Assembly (NCBI RefSeq): GCF_007625205.1
Contig: NZ_VMNI01000002.1
Location: 305,687 to 369,686 of the forward strand
DNA: 64,000 bases
Direction: 5' to 3'
From: Denitromonas ohlonensis
Lineage (GTDB): Bacteria > Pseudomonadota > Gammaproteobacteria > Burkholderiales > Rhodocyclaceae
The notes beneath the pieces are model-generated. The model searched no databases and was not told the DNA's origin. It was given only the letters and a program-made list of their open reading frames with translations. Each line of letters begins with the position of its first letter. Within the stretch, counting starts at the first letter, position 1. This document shows positions 26,919 through 34,832 of this stretch, piece by piece. Made by a program: the position numbers and the translations under genes.

Positions 26919-27935
26919 ATGAATCGTACTGTTGCCGCTGCTGCCTTGTGCGCACTGTTCTCCGTCTCCTCGGCACACGCCGACGACAAAGTGCTCAACC
27001 TCTATACCGCGCGCCACTATCAAACTGACGAAGCGCTATACGCCAACTTCACCAAGGCCACCGGCATCAAGGTCAACCGTATCGAGGGCAAGGAAGACGC
27101 CTTGCTGGAGCGGATTCGCAGCGAAGGGGAGAACAGCCCGGCCGACGTGCTCATCACGGTCGACGCCTCCCGCCTCGCCAAGGCCGACGAGCTGGGGGTG
27201 TTCGCCCCGGTCAAATCCGAATCGCTCACCAGCCGCATCCCGGCAAACCTGCGCACCGACACCTGGTTCGCCTTCTCCACCCGCGCCCGCGTCATTGTGT
27301 ACAACAAGGCTGGCATCAAGCCTGAGCTGGTCCAGAACTACGAAGACCTCGCCAACCCGGCACTGAAAGCCAAGGTGTGCACGCGCTCGGGCAGCCATCC
27401 CTACAACCTGTCGCTGGGCGCATCCATGATTGAGCACCACGGCATCGAAAAGACCGAAGCCTGGGCCAAAGGCATCGTCGCCAACTTTGCACGCCAGCCC
27501 AAGGGCGGCGACACCGACCAGATCCGCGCCGTCGCGGCGGGCGAATGCGGCGTGGCGATTGCCAACAGCTACTACGTGGCGCGCCTGATCAACTCGACCA
27601 AGCCGGAAGACCAGCAAGTCATGGACGCCGTCGGCGTCATCTGGCCGAACCAGACCAACGTCGGCACGCACATCAACGTGTCTGGCGGGGGCATGCTCAA
27701 GCACGCACCGAACAAGGCCGCTGCCGTGGCCTTCCTCGAGTACCTGGCGTCGGACGAAGCACAACGCTACTTCGCCGATGGCAACAACGAATGGCCGGTG
27801 GTGCAGTCCGTCAAGGTGAGCAATGCCGCACTTGAGAAGCTGGGCACCTTCAAAGCGGATGCCCTGCCGGTCGGCAAACTCGCCAACTCGGTTGCCGAGG
27901 CGCAAAAAGCCTACGATCGCGCCGGCTATCGCTGA
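26919..27935 (+). CDS. fbpA: Fe(III) ABC transporter substrate-binding protein (FbpA/FutA type)
   Basis: 338 aa from ATG 26919 (AAAGGT upstream). Sec signal ending HADD. The mature start VLNLYTARHYQTDEALY is characteristic of FutA/FbpA ferric-binding proteins, and the tandem Tyr pair in ANSYYVARL supplies iron ligands. Periplasmic; delivers Fe(III) to an FbpBC-type permease. No permease or ATPase genes follow; a terminator comes directly after, so the partner genes must be elsewhere. The Fur-like boxes upstream imply induction under iron limitation. Confidence 0.93.
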   Translation: MNRTVAAAALCALFSVSSAHADDKVLNLYTARHYQTDEALYANFTKATGIKVNRIEGKEDALLERIRSEGENSPADVLITVDASRLAKADELGVFAPVKSESLTSRIPANLRTDTWFAFSTRARVIVYNKAGIKPELVQNYEDLANPALKAKVCTRSGSHPYNLSLGASMIEHHGIEKTEAWAKGIVANFARQPKGGDTDQIRAVAAGECGVAIANSYYVARLINSTKPEDQQVMDAVGVIWPNQTNVGTHINVSGGGMLKHAPNKAAAVAFLEYLASDEAQRYFADGNNEWPVVQSVKVSNAALEKLGTFKADALPVGKLANSVAEAQKAYDRAGYR

Positions 27936-27950
27936 GTCGATACGCGCCAG

Positions 27951-27979
27951 CAAAGCGGCCTTCGGGTCGCTTTTTTTTC
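27951..27979 (+). terminator. Rho-independent terminator after fbpA
   Basis: Stem AAAGCGGCC / GGTCGCTTT (27952-27960 and 27965-27973, one G-T pair) around a stable TTCG tetraloop, running into eight T (27971-27978). Confidence 0.9.
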
Positions 27980-28055
27980 GCCGACACGCCGCCGCTTTAG
28001 CCCTCGAGCGCCCAAACCCTCACCGCCGGCAGCACGCCGGCGCCCAAAAAGAAAA

Positions 28056-28083
28056 ACCCCCATGGGCTTTCGCGCATGGGGGT
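28056..28083 (-). terminator. Rho-independent terminator of the acyl-CoA dehydrogenase operon
   Basis: Perfect 9-bp stem ACCCCCATG (28056-28064) / CATGGGGGT (28075-28083), 10-nt loop; on the minus strand it is followed by TTTTTC. It sits 20 nt after the acyl-CoA dehydrogenase stop. Confidence 0.9.
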
Positions 28084-28102
28084 GTCAGGCGATGTTCGGT
28101 GA

Positions 28103-29899
28103 TCAGAACATGTCGTCTTCAAGTGCCAGCGCACCGGCCGCACCATTGACGACCGAGTAGGCCAGCCCCGGTGCCTGCGACAAGATGTGGTCGGCGTAGA
28201 AACGCGCCGTCACGATCTTGGCCTGGTAGAACGACGCATCACCCGCGCCTTCGTTCAAGCGCGTCTGCGAGATCATTGCCGCGCGCGCCATCTGCCAGCC
28301 ACCGGCCACAATACCGAACAGCTTGAGCATGGGCACAGCGCCCACCGAAGCCGCCTTGATGTCGTTGCCGTAAGTGGCCAACACATAATCAGTCGCCTCT
28401 TCCAGCGCGGTAATGCCTGCCGACAGCGCCGTGCGGATCGCCTTGTATTCCGGGGCGCTCTGCTCGTTCAACTGCACCACAACGCCGCGCATCTGCTCGA
28501 TCACGGCCTTCATGGCCAGGCCGCCATCGCGCGAGATTTTGCGGCCGATCAGGTCGTTGCCCTGAATGGCGGTCGTGCCTTCGTAGATGGTGGTGATACG
28601 GGCATCACGGAAATGCTGTGCCGCCCCGGTTTCTTCGATAAAGCCCATGCCGCCGTGAATCTGAACGCCGGTCGAGGCGATGTCGATCGAGTTCTCGGTG
28701 CACCAGCCTTTGACGATGGGAATCAACAAATCGACAAAGGCCTGATTCTGCGCACGCACCGCCTCATCCGGGTGATCGTGGGCCATGTCGGTGGCTGCAC
28801 CCACCACATAGGCCAGCGCACGCATCGCCTCGGTCTGGGACTTCATCGACATCAGCATGCGACGCACATCCGGGTGACGGATGATTGCCACCTTACCGCC
28901 GCCACGCACGCCGGGTTCGGTCCCCTGCACGCGGTCACGGGCGTAGCCCAGCGCCTGCTGATAAGCACGCTCAGCCAGCGCCAGACCTTCCATGCCGACC
29001 GCAAAACGCGCCTCGTTCATCATGATGAACATGTACTCGAGGCCGCGGTTCGCTTCGCCGATCAGGTAGCCCGTTGCGCCGCCCTTGTCGCCAAAGGCCA
29101 GCACGCAGGTCGGGCTGGCATGGATGCCCAGCTTGTGCTCGATCGACACGCAATGCACATCATTGCGCGCGCCGATCGTACCCTCGGCATCGACCATGAA
29201 CTTCGGCACCAGGAACAGCGAAATGCCCTTCACGCCTTCCGGTGCATCCGGCAGACGCGCCAGCACCAGGTGAACGATATTGTCGGTCAGGTCGTGCTCA
29301 CCGTAGGTGATGAAAATCTTCTGACCGAAGACCTTGTAGCTACCATCGGCCTGCGGCTCGGCGCGGGTGCGAACCGCCGCCAGATCGGAACCGGCTTGCG
29401 GCTCGGTGAGGTTCATGGTGCCGGTCCACTCGCCGCTCACCATGCGGGTCAGGTACACCGCTTTTTGCTCATCGGTGCCGCGCAGCATCAAGGCTTCGAT
29501 CGCACCGTTGGTCAGCATCGGACAAAGCGAAAAGGCCATGTTGGCCGACTTCCACATCTCCATCACCGCGGTGTTGACCAGCTTGGGCAGACCCTGACCG
29601 CCATACTCCGGATCGCAGGCCAGCGCCGTCCAGCCGGACTCGGCGAACTGGCGGTAGGCGCCCTGCCAGCCCGGCGCCGTCGTGACCTGGCCATCGGCCC
29701 ACTTGGCACCGATCTGGTCGCCGGTGCGGTTCAGCGGCGACAACACGCCGGTGGCGAACTTGCCGGCCTCTTCGAGCACCGCGTCGACCAGGTCGTCGGT
29801 GGCATCGCCAAAGCTCGGCAACTGACCCACTTGCTCAAGGCCTGCCAGTTCCTTCATCACGAACTGCATATCCCGAATCGGGGCAACGTACTCGCTCAT
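28103..29899 (-). CDS. Acyl-CoA dehydrogenase, long (DmdC/AcdB-like) form
   Basis: 598 aa, longer than the usual 380-aa type because of an extra N-terminal segment and a C-terminal acyl-CoA dehydrogenase extension domain. FAD/substrate motifs are clear: MNLTEPQAGSDLAAV, the QKIFITYGEHD segment, and QIHGGMGFIEETGAAQHFRDARITTIYEGTTAIQGNDL with the catalytic Glu in YEGTT. The family includes 3-methylmercaptopropionyl-CoA dehydrogenases and long-chain enzymes; chain preference is not readable. Electrons would pass to EtfAB, encoded upstream on the same strand, with a CbiM-like gene between. A ribosome site AGGAGTG precedes the ATG. Confidence 0.93.
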   Translation of the reverse strand: MSEYVAPIRDMQFVMKELAGLEQVGQLPSFGDATDDLVDAVLEEAGKFATGVLSPLNRTGDQIGAKWADGQVTTAPGWQGAYRQFAESGWTALACDPEYGGQGLPKLVNTAVMEMWKSANMAFSLCPMLTNGAIEALMLRGTDEQKAVYLTRMVSGEWTGTMNLTEPQAGSDLAAVRTRAEPQADGSYKVFGQKIFITYGEHDLTDNIVHLVLARLPDAPEGVKGISLFLVPKFMVDAEGTIGARNDVHCVSIEHKLGIHASPTCVLAFGDKGGATGYLIGEANRGLEYMFIMMNEARFAVGMEGLALAERAYQQALGYARDRVQGTEPGVRGGGKVAIIRHPDVRRMLMSMKSQTEAMRALAYVVGAATDMAHDHPDEAVRAQNQAFVDLLIPIVKGWCTENSIDIASTGVQIHGGMGFIEETGAAQHFRDARITTIYEGTTAIQGNDLIGRKISRDGGLAMKAVIEQMRGVVVQLNEQSAPEYKAIRTALSAGITALEEATDYVLATYGNDIKAASVGAVPMLKLFGIVAGGWQMARAAMISQTRLNEGAGDASFYQAKIVTARFYADHILSQAPGLAYSVVNGAAGALALEDDMF

Positions 29900-29957
29900 T
29901 GTCCATGCACTCCTGTCCAGTGTTTGATTGTGGTTGCGACGATCGCCGCAGCCGTGC

Positions 29958-30623
29958 CTATTTGTTCTTCAAGTAAAGACGGTCATCGAAAGTAGCGACC
30001 CAATCGGGTCGATAGATGACCATCACGGTAATCACTGCGCCTGACAACCAGGCCTCGGAGAAGCCCAGCAGCAGGAAATACGGCAGATAGTCCGACGCCA
30101 GAAATTCCAGGGAATACACACCGGCGATGCTCAGCACCACCGACGCCAATAACCCCTGCGCCATCACCGTGGCCGCACTGCCGAAAAACGCGACCACAAA
30201 CACATACACAAAAAAGTGCCGCGGCAGACGCCACGCCACCAGACGACGCACGCCTTCGGCGACCAACACCGGCCACACCACCATCAGCAGCCAGTTCAGC
30301 CCCAGACTCGGCCAGTCGCCCCCGGTGGCCAGCATGACCGCCGCCAGCACGATGCCGAGCACCGCCATGGCCAACTGCGGGCCAAACAACAAGGTCGCCA
30401 CCATTGCGCCGAGCAGGTGCAGATCCAGACCGGGAAGCACCCCCGCCTTCATTCGCCACACCAGCATCAGCGCAACCGACGTCCCGAGCCATACATTGAT
30501 GCGCTCGGGACGACGCAGGCTGGCCCACGGGCCGGTCCGGATAATCCAGACCAGCACCGCACTGGCGAGCGCGTACGCCCCCCAAAGCCAGCCTTCGGCA
30601 AACAACCCAGCGGTGAAGTTCAC
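29958..30623 (-). CDS. CbiM-like ECF transporter permease-type membrane protein
   Basis: 221 aa from a GTG start, with six or seven membrane segments. The segment VLPGLDLHLLGAMVATLLFGPQLAMAVLGI matches the CbiM/COG3235 group of energy-coupling-factor S-component-like permeases (conserved His in LHLLGA). Such proteins typically handle cobalt, nickel or another metal, but no ATPase (CbiO/EcfA) is nearby. It lies between etfA (18 nt upstream) and the acyl-CoA dehydrogenase gene (58 nt downstream), which is an unusual setting. Confidence 0.8.
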   Translation of the reverse strand: MNFTAGLFAEGWLWGAYALASAVLVWIIRTGPWASLRRPERINVWLGTSVALMLVWRMKAGVLPGLDLHLLGAMVATLLFGPQLAMAVLGIVLAAVMLATGGDWPSLGLNWLLMVVWPVLVAEGVRRLVAWRLPRHFFVYVFVVAFFGSAATVMAQGLLASVVLSIAGVYSLEFLASDYLPYFLLLGFSEAWLSGAVITVMVIYRPDWVATFDDRLYLKNK

Positions 30624-30641
30624 CGCCGCAACGCCTTGCGC

Positions 30642-31577
30642 TTAACCCAGTGCCGCAGTCAGCGCCGGGACAGCGTCGAACAGATCGGCCACCAGGCCGT
30701 AATCGGCCACCTGGAAGATCGGGGCTTCTTCATCCTTGTTGATGGCGACGATGACTTTCGAATCCTTCATGCCGGCCAGGTGCTGGATGGCGCCCGAGAT
30801 GCCGATGGCCACATACAGCTGCGGCGCGACGATCTTGCCGGTCTGACCGACCTGATAGTCGTTGGGCACATAGCCCGCATCGACTGCGGCGCGGCTGGCG
30901 CCGAGAGCTGCGTTGAGCTTGTCAGCCAGCGGCTCGAGCAGGCTGTGATAGTTCTCGCCATTGCCTAGACCGCGACCGCCGGACACGATGATCCCCGCTG
31001 CGCCCAATTCAGGACGCTCGGATTTGGTCAGCTCACGATTGACCAGCTTGGTCAGGCCGGTATCAGCCCCGGCATCGAGCGCTTCAACACTGCCGCTGCC
31101 GCCGGTCTCGGCGACCGGATCGAAACCGGTGGTACGCACGGTGATGACCTTGACCGGATCCGCGCTTTGCACGGTGGCAATCGCGTTGCCGGCATAGATC
31201 GGACGACGGAAGGTGTCAGCCGACACCACGGTGACGATCTCGGAGATCTGCGCCACATCCAGTTGGGCAGCCACGCGCGGCATCACGTTCTTGCCGAAGG
31301 TGGAGGCCGCGGCGAGGATATGGGTGTAACCGCCGGCGTTGGCCACCACGAGGGCGGCCACGTTCTCGGCGCCACCGTCGGCATAGTGGGCGGCATCGGC
31401 CACGCGCACTTTGCTCACACCGGCAATCTTGGCGCCGGCTTCAGCGGCAGCACCGCATCCGCTGCCAACCACGAGCAGGTCGATGTCGCCACCGATGGCC
31501 TGGGCCGCGGCGAGCGTGTTGAGGGTGCCAGCCTTGATGCTGGCGTTGTCGTGTTCTGCAATGACGAGAATGCTCAT
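30642..31577 (-). CDS. etfA: Electron transfer flavoprotein alpha subunit
   Basis: 311 aa. Typical EtfA: an N-terminal domain from [20 protein letters not shown], and the C-terminal FAD-binding domain with [61 protein letters not shown] and [21 protein letters not shown]. Carries electrons from acyl-CoA dehydrogenases to ETF:quinone oxidoreductase. It starts 2 nt after the etfB stop, and the downstream dehydrogenase is a likely electron donor. Confidence 0.97.
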   Translation of the reverse strand: MSILVIAEHDNASIKAGTLNTLAAAQAIGGDIDLLVVGSGCGAAAEAGAKIAGVSKVRVADAAHYADGGAENVAALVVANAGGYTHILAAASTFGKNVMPRVAAQLDVAQISEIVTVVSADTFRRPIYAGNAIATVQSADPVKVITVRTTGFDPVAETGGSGSVEALDAGADTGLTKLVNRELTKSERPELGAAGIIVSGGRGLGNGENYHSLLEPLADKLNAALGASRAAVDAGYVPNDYQVGQTGKIVAPQLYVAIGISGAIQHLAGMKDSKVIVAINKDEEAPIFQVADYGLVADLFDAVPALTAALG

Positions 31578-31579
31578 GT

Positions 31580-32329
31580 TCAGATCACCTTCGCTTCGTT
31601 CTTGAGTTTGGCGACCAGTTCGGCCACATCGGCGACTTTGACACCGGCGCTGCGCTTGGGCGGCTCTTCAACCTTGAGCGTCTTCAGGCGCGGCGCCACA
31701 TCCACGCCCAGATCGGCGGGGGTGACAGTTTCCAGCGGCTTCTTCTTGGCCTTCATGATGTTCGGCAGCGTGGCGTAACGCGGCTCGTTCAGGCGCAGGT
31801 CGGTGGTCACGATGGCCGGCAGGCTCATCGACAGCGTCTCGAGACCGCCGTCGATCTCGCGGGTCACCGTGGCCTTGCCGTCGGCAATTGCCACTTTGGA
31901 GGCGAAGGTCGCTTGCGGCAGGTTCAGCAGCGCGGCCAGCATCTGACCGGTCTGGTTGGCGTCGTCATCGATCGCCTGCTTGCCGAGGATGACCAGTTGG
32001 GGGCCTTCCTTCTCGACCAGAGTCTTGAGCAGCTTGGCCACGGCCAGCGGCTGGAGCTCTTCGTCGGTCTGCACCAGAATGCCGCGGTCGGCACCGATGG
32101 CCATGGCGGTGCGCAGGGTTTCCTGACACTGGGCCACACCGCAAGACACGGCGATCACTTCCGTCGCCACACCCGCTTCTTTCAGACGCACAGCCTCTTC
32201 GACGGCGATTTCGTCGAAGGGGTTCATGCTCATCTTGACGTTGGCAATATCGACACCGCTGTTGTCGGCCTTCACGCGTACTTTTACGTTGTAATCAACG
32301 ACCCGTTTGACGGGAACCAGAATTTTCAA
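31580..32329 (-). CDS. etfB: Electron transfer flavoprotein beta subunit
   Basis: 249 aa from a TTG start at 32329, chosen because GGAGG lies 6 nt upstream and the sequence then begins [16 protein letters not shown] exactly as EtfB proteins do; the frame upstream has no sense. Signature segments are [39 protein letters not shown] (AMP-site region) and the recognition loop [25 protein letters not shown]. First gene of the etfBA operon. Three 18-bp operator-like sites separate it from the divergent TetR gene. Confidence 0.96.
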   Translation of the reverse strand: MKILVPVKRVVDYNVKVRVKADNSGVDIANVKMSMNPFDEIAVEEAVRLKEAGVATEVIAVSCGVAQCQETLRTAMAIGADRGILVQTDEELQPLAVAKLLKTLVEKEGPQLVILGKQAIDDDANQTGQMLAALLNLPQATFASKVAIADGKATVTREIDGGLETLSMSLPAIVTTDLRLNEPRYATLPNIMKAKKKPLETVTPADLGVDVAPRLKTLKVEEPPKRSAGVKVADVAELVAKLKNEAKVI

Positions 32330-32437
32330 GGCTGTCCTCCTTAATCCAATCTTCAGAAAGGCAATACTGCTACAAAGCCAACAATCATTATGGCATCGCC
32401 CACGATGTTTCGCTCGATGCCCCCGGATGACAAATTT

Positions 32438-32455
32438 CCATACGGAAAAGTATGG
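32438..32455. promoter_or_regulatory. Operator site 1, CCATAC-N6-GTATGG (perfect)
   Basis: Perfect 6-6-6 inverted repeat with spacer GGAAAA in the tetR/etfB divergent region. Its centre is 19 bp from site 2. Probable binding site of the adjacent TetR-family protein. Confidence 0.75.
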
Positions 32456-32456
32456 G

Positions 32457-32474
32457 CCGTACGGTAGCGTATGG
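32457..32474. promoter_or_regulatory. Operator site 2, CCGTAC-N6-GTATGG
   Basis: Same half-site geometry as site 1 with one mismatch; spacer GGTAGC. It shares a 15-bp identical core with site 4, which lies 2.3 kb away. Confidence 0.75.
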
Positions 32475-32487
32475 AGGGTGATTTTGT

Positions 32488-32505
32488 CAATACTACGCCG
32501 TATGG
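32488..32505. promoter_or_regulatory. Operator site 3, CAATAC-N6-GTATGG, over the tetR start codon
   Basis: Same geometry with one mismatch; spacer TACGCC. The right half-site overlaps the tetR ATG at 32502, consistent with autorepression. Confidence 0.65.
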
Positions 32506-33095
32506 AAAATTCGAAGACCAAACCCCGCGCCCAACTCGACCGTTCGGCCTGGGTGCTCGCCGCCACCGAACTGCTGGCAAAAGAAGGCGTCGCCGGCTTG
32601 CGCGTGGAGTTGCTGGCCAAGCACTTGAAGGTGACCAAGGGCAGTTTCTACTGGCACTTCAAGGATCGCAGCGATCTGCTGCTATCGGTGCTGGAGGTCT
32701 GGAAAGAAGGCCGTATCCGCGACATCGTGAAGCAAACACGCGCCAACACCGGCAAAGAGTTGTCGCAATTGCACCACGTGATCGAGGTCTACAGCGCCAG
32801 CCGCAGCCGCAAGGGCATGATGATCGAGCTGGCCGTGCGCGACTGGGCACGTCGTGACGAAGCCGCCGCAGCGATTGTTGAAGAGGTGGATACCTGGCGC
32901 CTCAAGTGCGCCCGCGAACTCTTTCTGGCCTGCGGTGTACCAATGGCCGAAGCGTCCAGCCGCAGCATGTTGCTCTACGCCTATGTGTTCGGCGTCTCGC
33001 TGATGTTCTGCGACCGATACGCCGACAACGTGAACGACCTCAAGAACGATATTGCCGGCCTGATCGCGAGCTCATCCAACGCCACCAGCAGCTAA
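32502..33095 (+). CDS. TetR/AcrR-family transcriptional regulator of acyl-CoA genes
   Basis: 197 aa from ATG 32502. N-terminal HTH about 15-62 ([37 protein letters not shown]), then an all-helical ligand domain ([26 protein letters not shown]). It is divergent from etfB across 172 bp holding three copies of an 18-bp inverted repeat; a fourth copy lies upstream of the enoyl-CoA hydratase-like gene. It therefore probably represses the etf and acyl-CoA genes and itself, with an acyl-CoA as likely inducer. The ligand is an inference from context. Converges with the TatD gene (10-nt gap). Confidence 0.88.
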   Translation: MENSKTKPRAQLDRSAWVLAATELLAKEGVAGLRVELLAKHLKVTKGSFYWHFKDRSDLLLSVLEVWKEGRIRDIVKQTRANTGKELSQLHHVIEVYSASRSRKGMMIELAVRDWARRDEAAAAIVEEVDTWRLKCARELFLACGVPMAEASSRSMLLYAYVFGVSLMFCDRYADNVNDLKNDIAGLIASSSNATSS

Positions 33096-33105
33096 CGCAC
33101 CGGCT

Positions 33106-33882
33106 TCACGCGATCAACGTGTCCAGCCGTGGCAATGCGCACCGCGCATTCGCCTCGGTTGCCGCGATCACCTCCGCCAGCGGCTCACCTCGCAACGCCG
33201 CCAGCGTTTCGGCAATTCGCACCAAGTTGACCGGCGCGTTTCGCTGCCCCCGCGCCCATTCGGGCGACATGTCCGGCGCATCGGTTTCGAGCACCATCGC
33301 GGTGAGCGGCAAGCTCGCCGCCAGCGCACGAATCCGGCGCGATCCCGGATAGGTCAGCGTCCCGCCAAACCCCAGTTTGAAGCCCATCGCCAGCAAGGTG
33401 TCGGCCTGCTGGCGGCTACCATTGAAGGCATGGGCAATCCCGCCGCTGACTCCGATCTTTTTCAAGGATCGGATAATCGGCTCAACGGCGTGGCGCACAT
33501 GCAGGATCACCGGCAGATCAAATCGTTTGGCCAGCGCCAGCTGCGCCTCGAACCACGGCAACTGCGTGGCAAGATCCGGCGCCGGAATATACCCATCCAG
33601 ACCGATCTCGCCCACCGCCACCGCATCCGGCCGCGCCAGCCGCTGCGTGAGCAACTCAAGGTCTTCCTGCCTTGCGCGGTCGATGTAAAGGGGATGCAGC
33701 CCGTAGGCGCGCGCCACGTTCGGTGTGACATCAGCGAAGGTGTCGAGCGCATCAAAGCCTGCCGCGGTGACGGCCGGGACCACGAAGGCCCCAACCCCCG
33801 CCGCGCGCGCCGCGTCGATCACCGATTGGCGGTCTGGCGAAAATTCATCCGCGTCGAGATGAATGTGGGTATCGATCAGCAT
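33106..33882 (-). CDS. TatD family metal-dependent hydrolase
   Basis: 258 aa from ATG 33882. TIM-barrel amidohydrolase motifs are all present: DTHIHLD (metal His pair), the Glu in VGEIGLDGY, His in ILHVRHA, His in GGIAHAFNG and Asp in LETDAPDMSP. The family includes 3'-5' DNA exonucleases and D-aminoacyl-tRNA-type hydrolases. It is last in the minus-strand acyl-CoA run, 19 nt after the enoyl-CoA hydratase-like gene, though a metabolic link is not evident. Confidence 0.93.
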   Translation of the reverse strand: MLIDTHIHLDADEFSPDRQSVIDAARAAGVGAFVVPAVTAAGFDALDTFADVTPNVARAYGLHPLYIDRARQEDLELLTQRLARPDAVAVGEIGLDGYIPAPDLATQLPWFEAQLALAKRFDLPVILHVRHAVEPIIRSLKKIGVSGGIAHAFNGSRQQADTLLAMGFKLGFGGTLTYPGSRRIRALAASLPLTAMVLETDAPDMSPEWARGQRNAPVNLVRIAETLAALRGEPLAEVIAATEANARCALPRLDTLIA

Positions 33883-33901
33883 CACACCCGCATCCTGTCG
33901 C

Positions 33902-34702
33902 TCAGCGACCCTTCCAGACCGGCTTGCGCTTGGCGATGAAGGCGTCGATGCCCTCGCCCGCATCCTCGGTCATCATGTTGCAGGCCATGGTTTCGGCCGC
34001 GGTCTGATACGCGGCGTCGATGCCCATTTCGAGTTGCTGATAGAACAACTGCTTGCCCATGCTGATGGCGGCCGACGATTTGGTGCAGATTGACGCGGCC
34101 AGCTTGGCGACTTCTTCATCAAGCTGCTCGAGCGGCACCACCCGGTTGATCAGGCCGCGACGCTGTGCTTCGGCGGCATCGATGAACTCGCCGGTGACCA
34201 GCATCTCAAACGCGGCCTTACGCCCCATGTTGCGCGACAGGCCCACGCTCGGCGTCGAGCAGAACAGCCCGACGTTGATCCCCGACACGGCAAAGCGCGC
34301 GCCTTCGGCGGCCACGGCCAGATCGCACATCGATACCAGCTGGCAGCCCGCCGCGGTGGCGATGCTGTGCACCCGCGCGATGACCGGCTGGGGAATGGCG
34401 ATGATCTTGCACATCAGCTTGCCGCACAGACGAAACAGGGCTTGCTGGAATTCAAGCGTGTGATTGCCACGCATTTCCTTGAGGTCGTGACCGGCGCAAA
34501 AGGCCTTGCCCTCGCCGGCCAGCACCACCACACGCACCGCCGGATCGGCGGCAATCGCGTCCAACTCGGCGATCAACGCGTTGAGCATCGCCTCGGACAA
34601 GGCATTGAACTGCGCCGGGCGATTCAGGGTCAGGTGAGCGACGCCATCGCGGTCCTCGCGCAAGACCATCGGGCTATCGTCCTGATTCAGCACTGCACTC
34701 AT
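33902..34702 (-). CDS. Enoyl-CoA hydratase/isomerase-family protein (ECHDC3-like)
   Basis: 266 aa crotonase-fold protein. The oxyanion-hole segments are present (AFCAGHDLKEM; IATAAGCQLVSMCDLAV), but the two catalytic Glu positions of classical enoyl-CoA hydratases are not Glu: the first reads Gln (AAGCQL) and the second lies in GINVGLFCSTPSVGLSR. That pattern matches the ECHDC3 group, whose reaction is not hydration. An operator-like site (34814-34831) lies 112 nt upstream of its start, so it is probably in the same regulon as etfBA. Upstream, on the same strand, is the acyl-CoA ligase gene. Confidence 0.88.
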   Translation of the reverse strand: MSAVLNQDDSPMVLREDRDGVAHLTLNRPAQFNALSEAMLNALIAELDAIAADPAVRVVVLAGEGKAFCAGHDLKEMRGNHTLEFQQALFRLCGKLMCKIIAIPQPVIARVHSIATAAGCQLVSMCDLAVAAEGARFAVSGINVGLFCSTPSVGLSRNMGRKAAFEMLVTGEFIDAAEAQRRGLINRVVPLEQLDEEVAKLAASICTKSSAAISMGKQLFYQQLEMGIDAAYQTAAETMACNMMTEDAGEGIDAFIAKRKPVWKGR

Positions 34703-34813
34703 GATTCTCTCCTCCGTGCCGGGCAGTCTCTACGGACGCCCGGGCATTGGCTCGACCGCTCACGGCTGTGAGCGGCGTTATCGATTCATGTTAGCGCGCT
34801 GATGGCGAATTGA

Positions 34814-34831
34814 CCAGACGGTAGCGTATGG
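34814..34831. promoter_or_regulatory. Operator site 4, CCAGAC-N6-GTATGG
   Basis: Inverted repeat with the same 6-6-6 layout and the same GGTAGC spacer as site 2 (15 identical bases, 34818-34832). It lies immediately after the acyl-CoA ligase stop, in the 130-bp gap before the enoyl-CoA hydratase-like gene, where a promoter for the latter would be. Confidence 0.7.
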
Positions 34832-34832
34832 A

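Noticed and set aside
28187..29995. 602-codon plus-strand open frame
   Set aside because: Antisense of the acyl-CoA dehydrogenase, whose family match is unambiguous.
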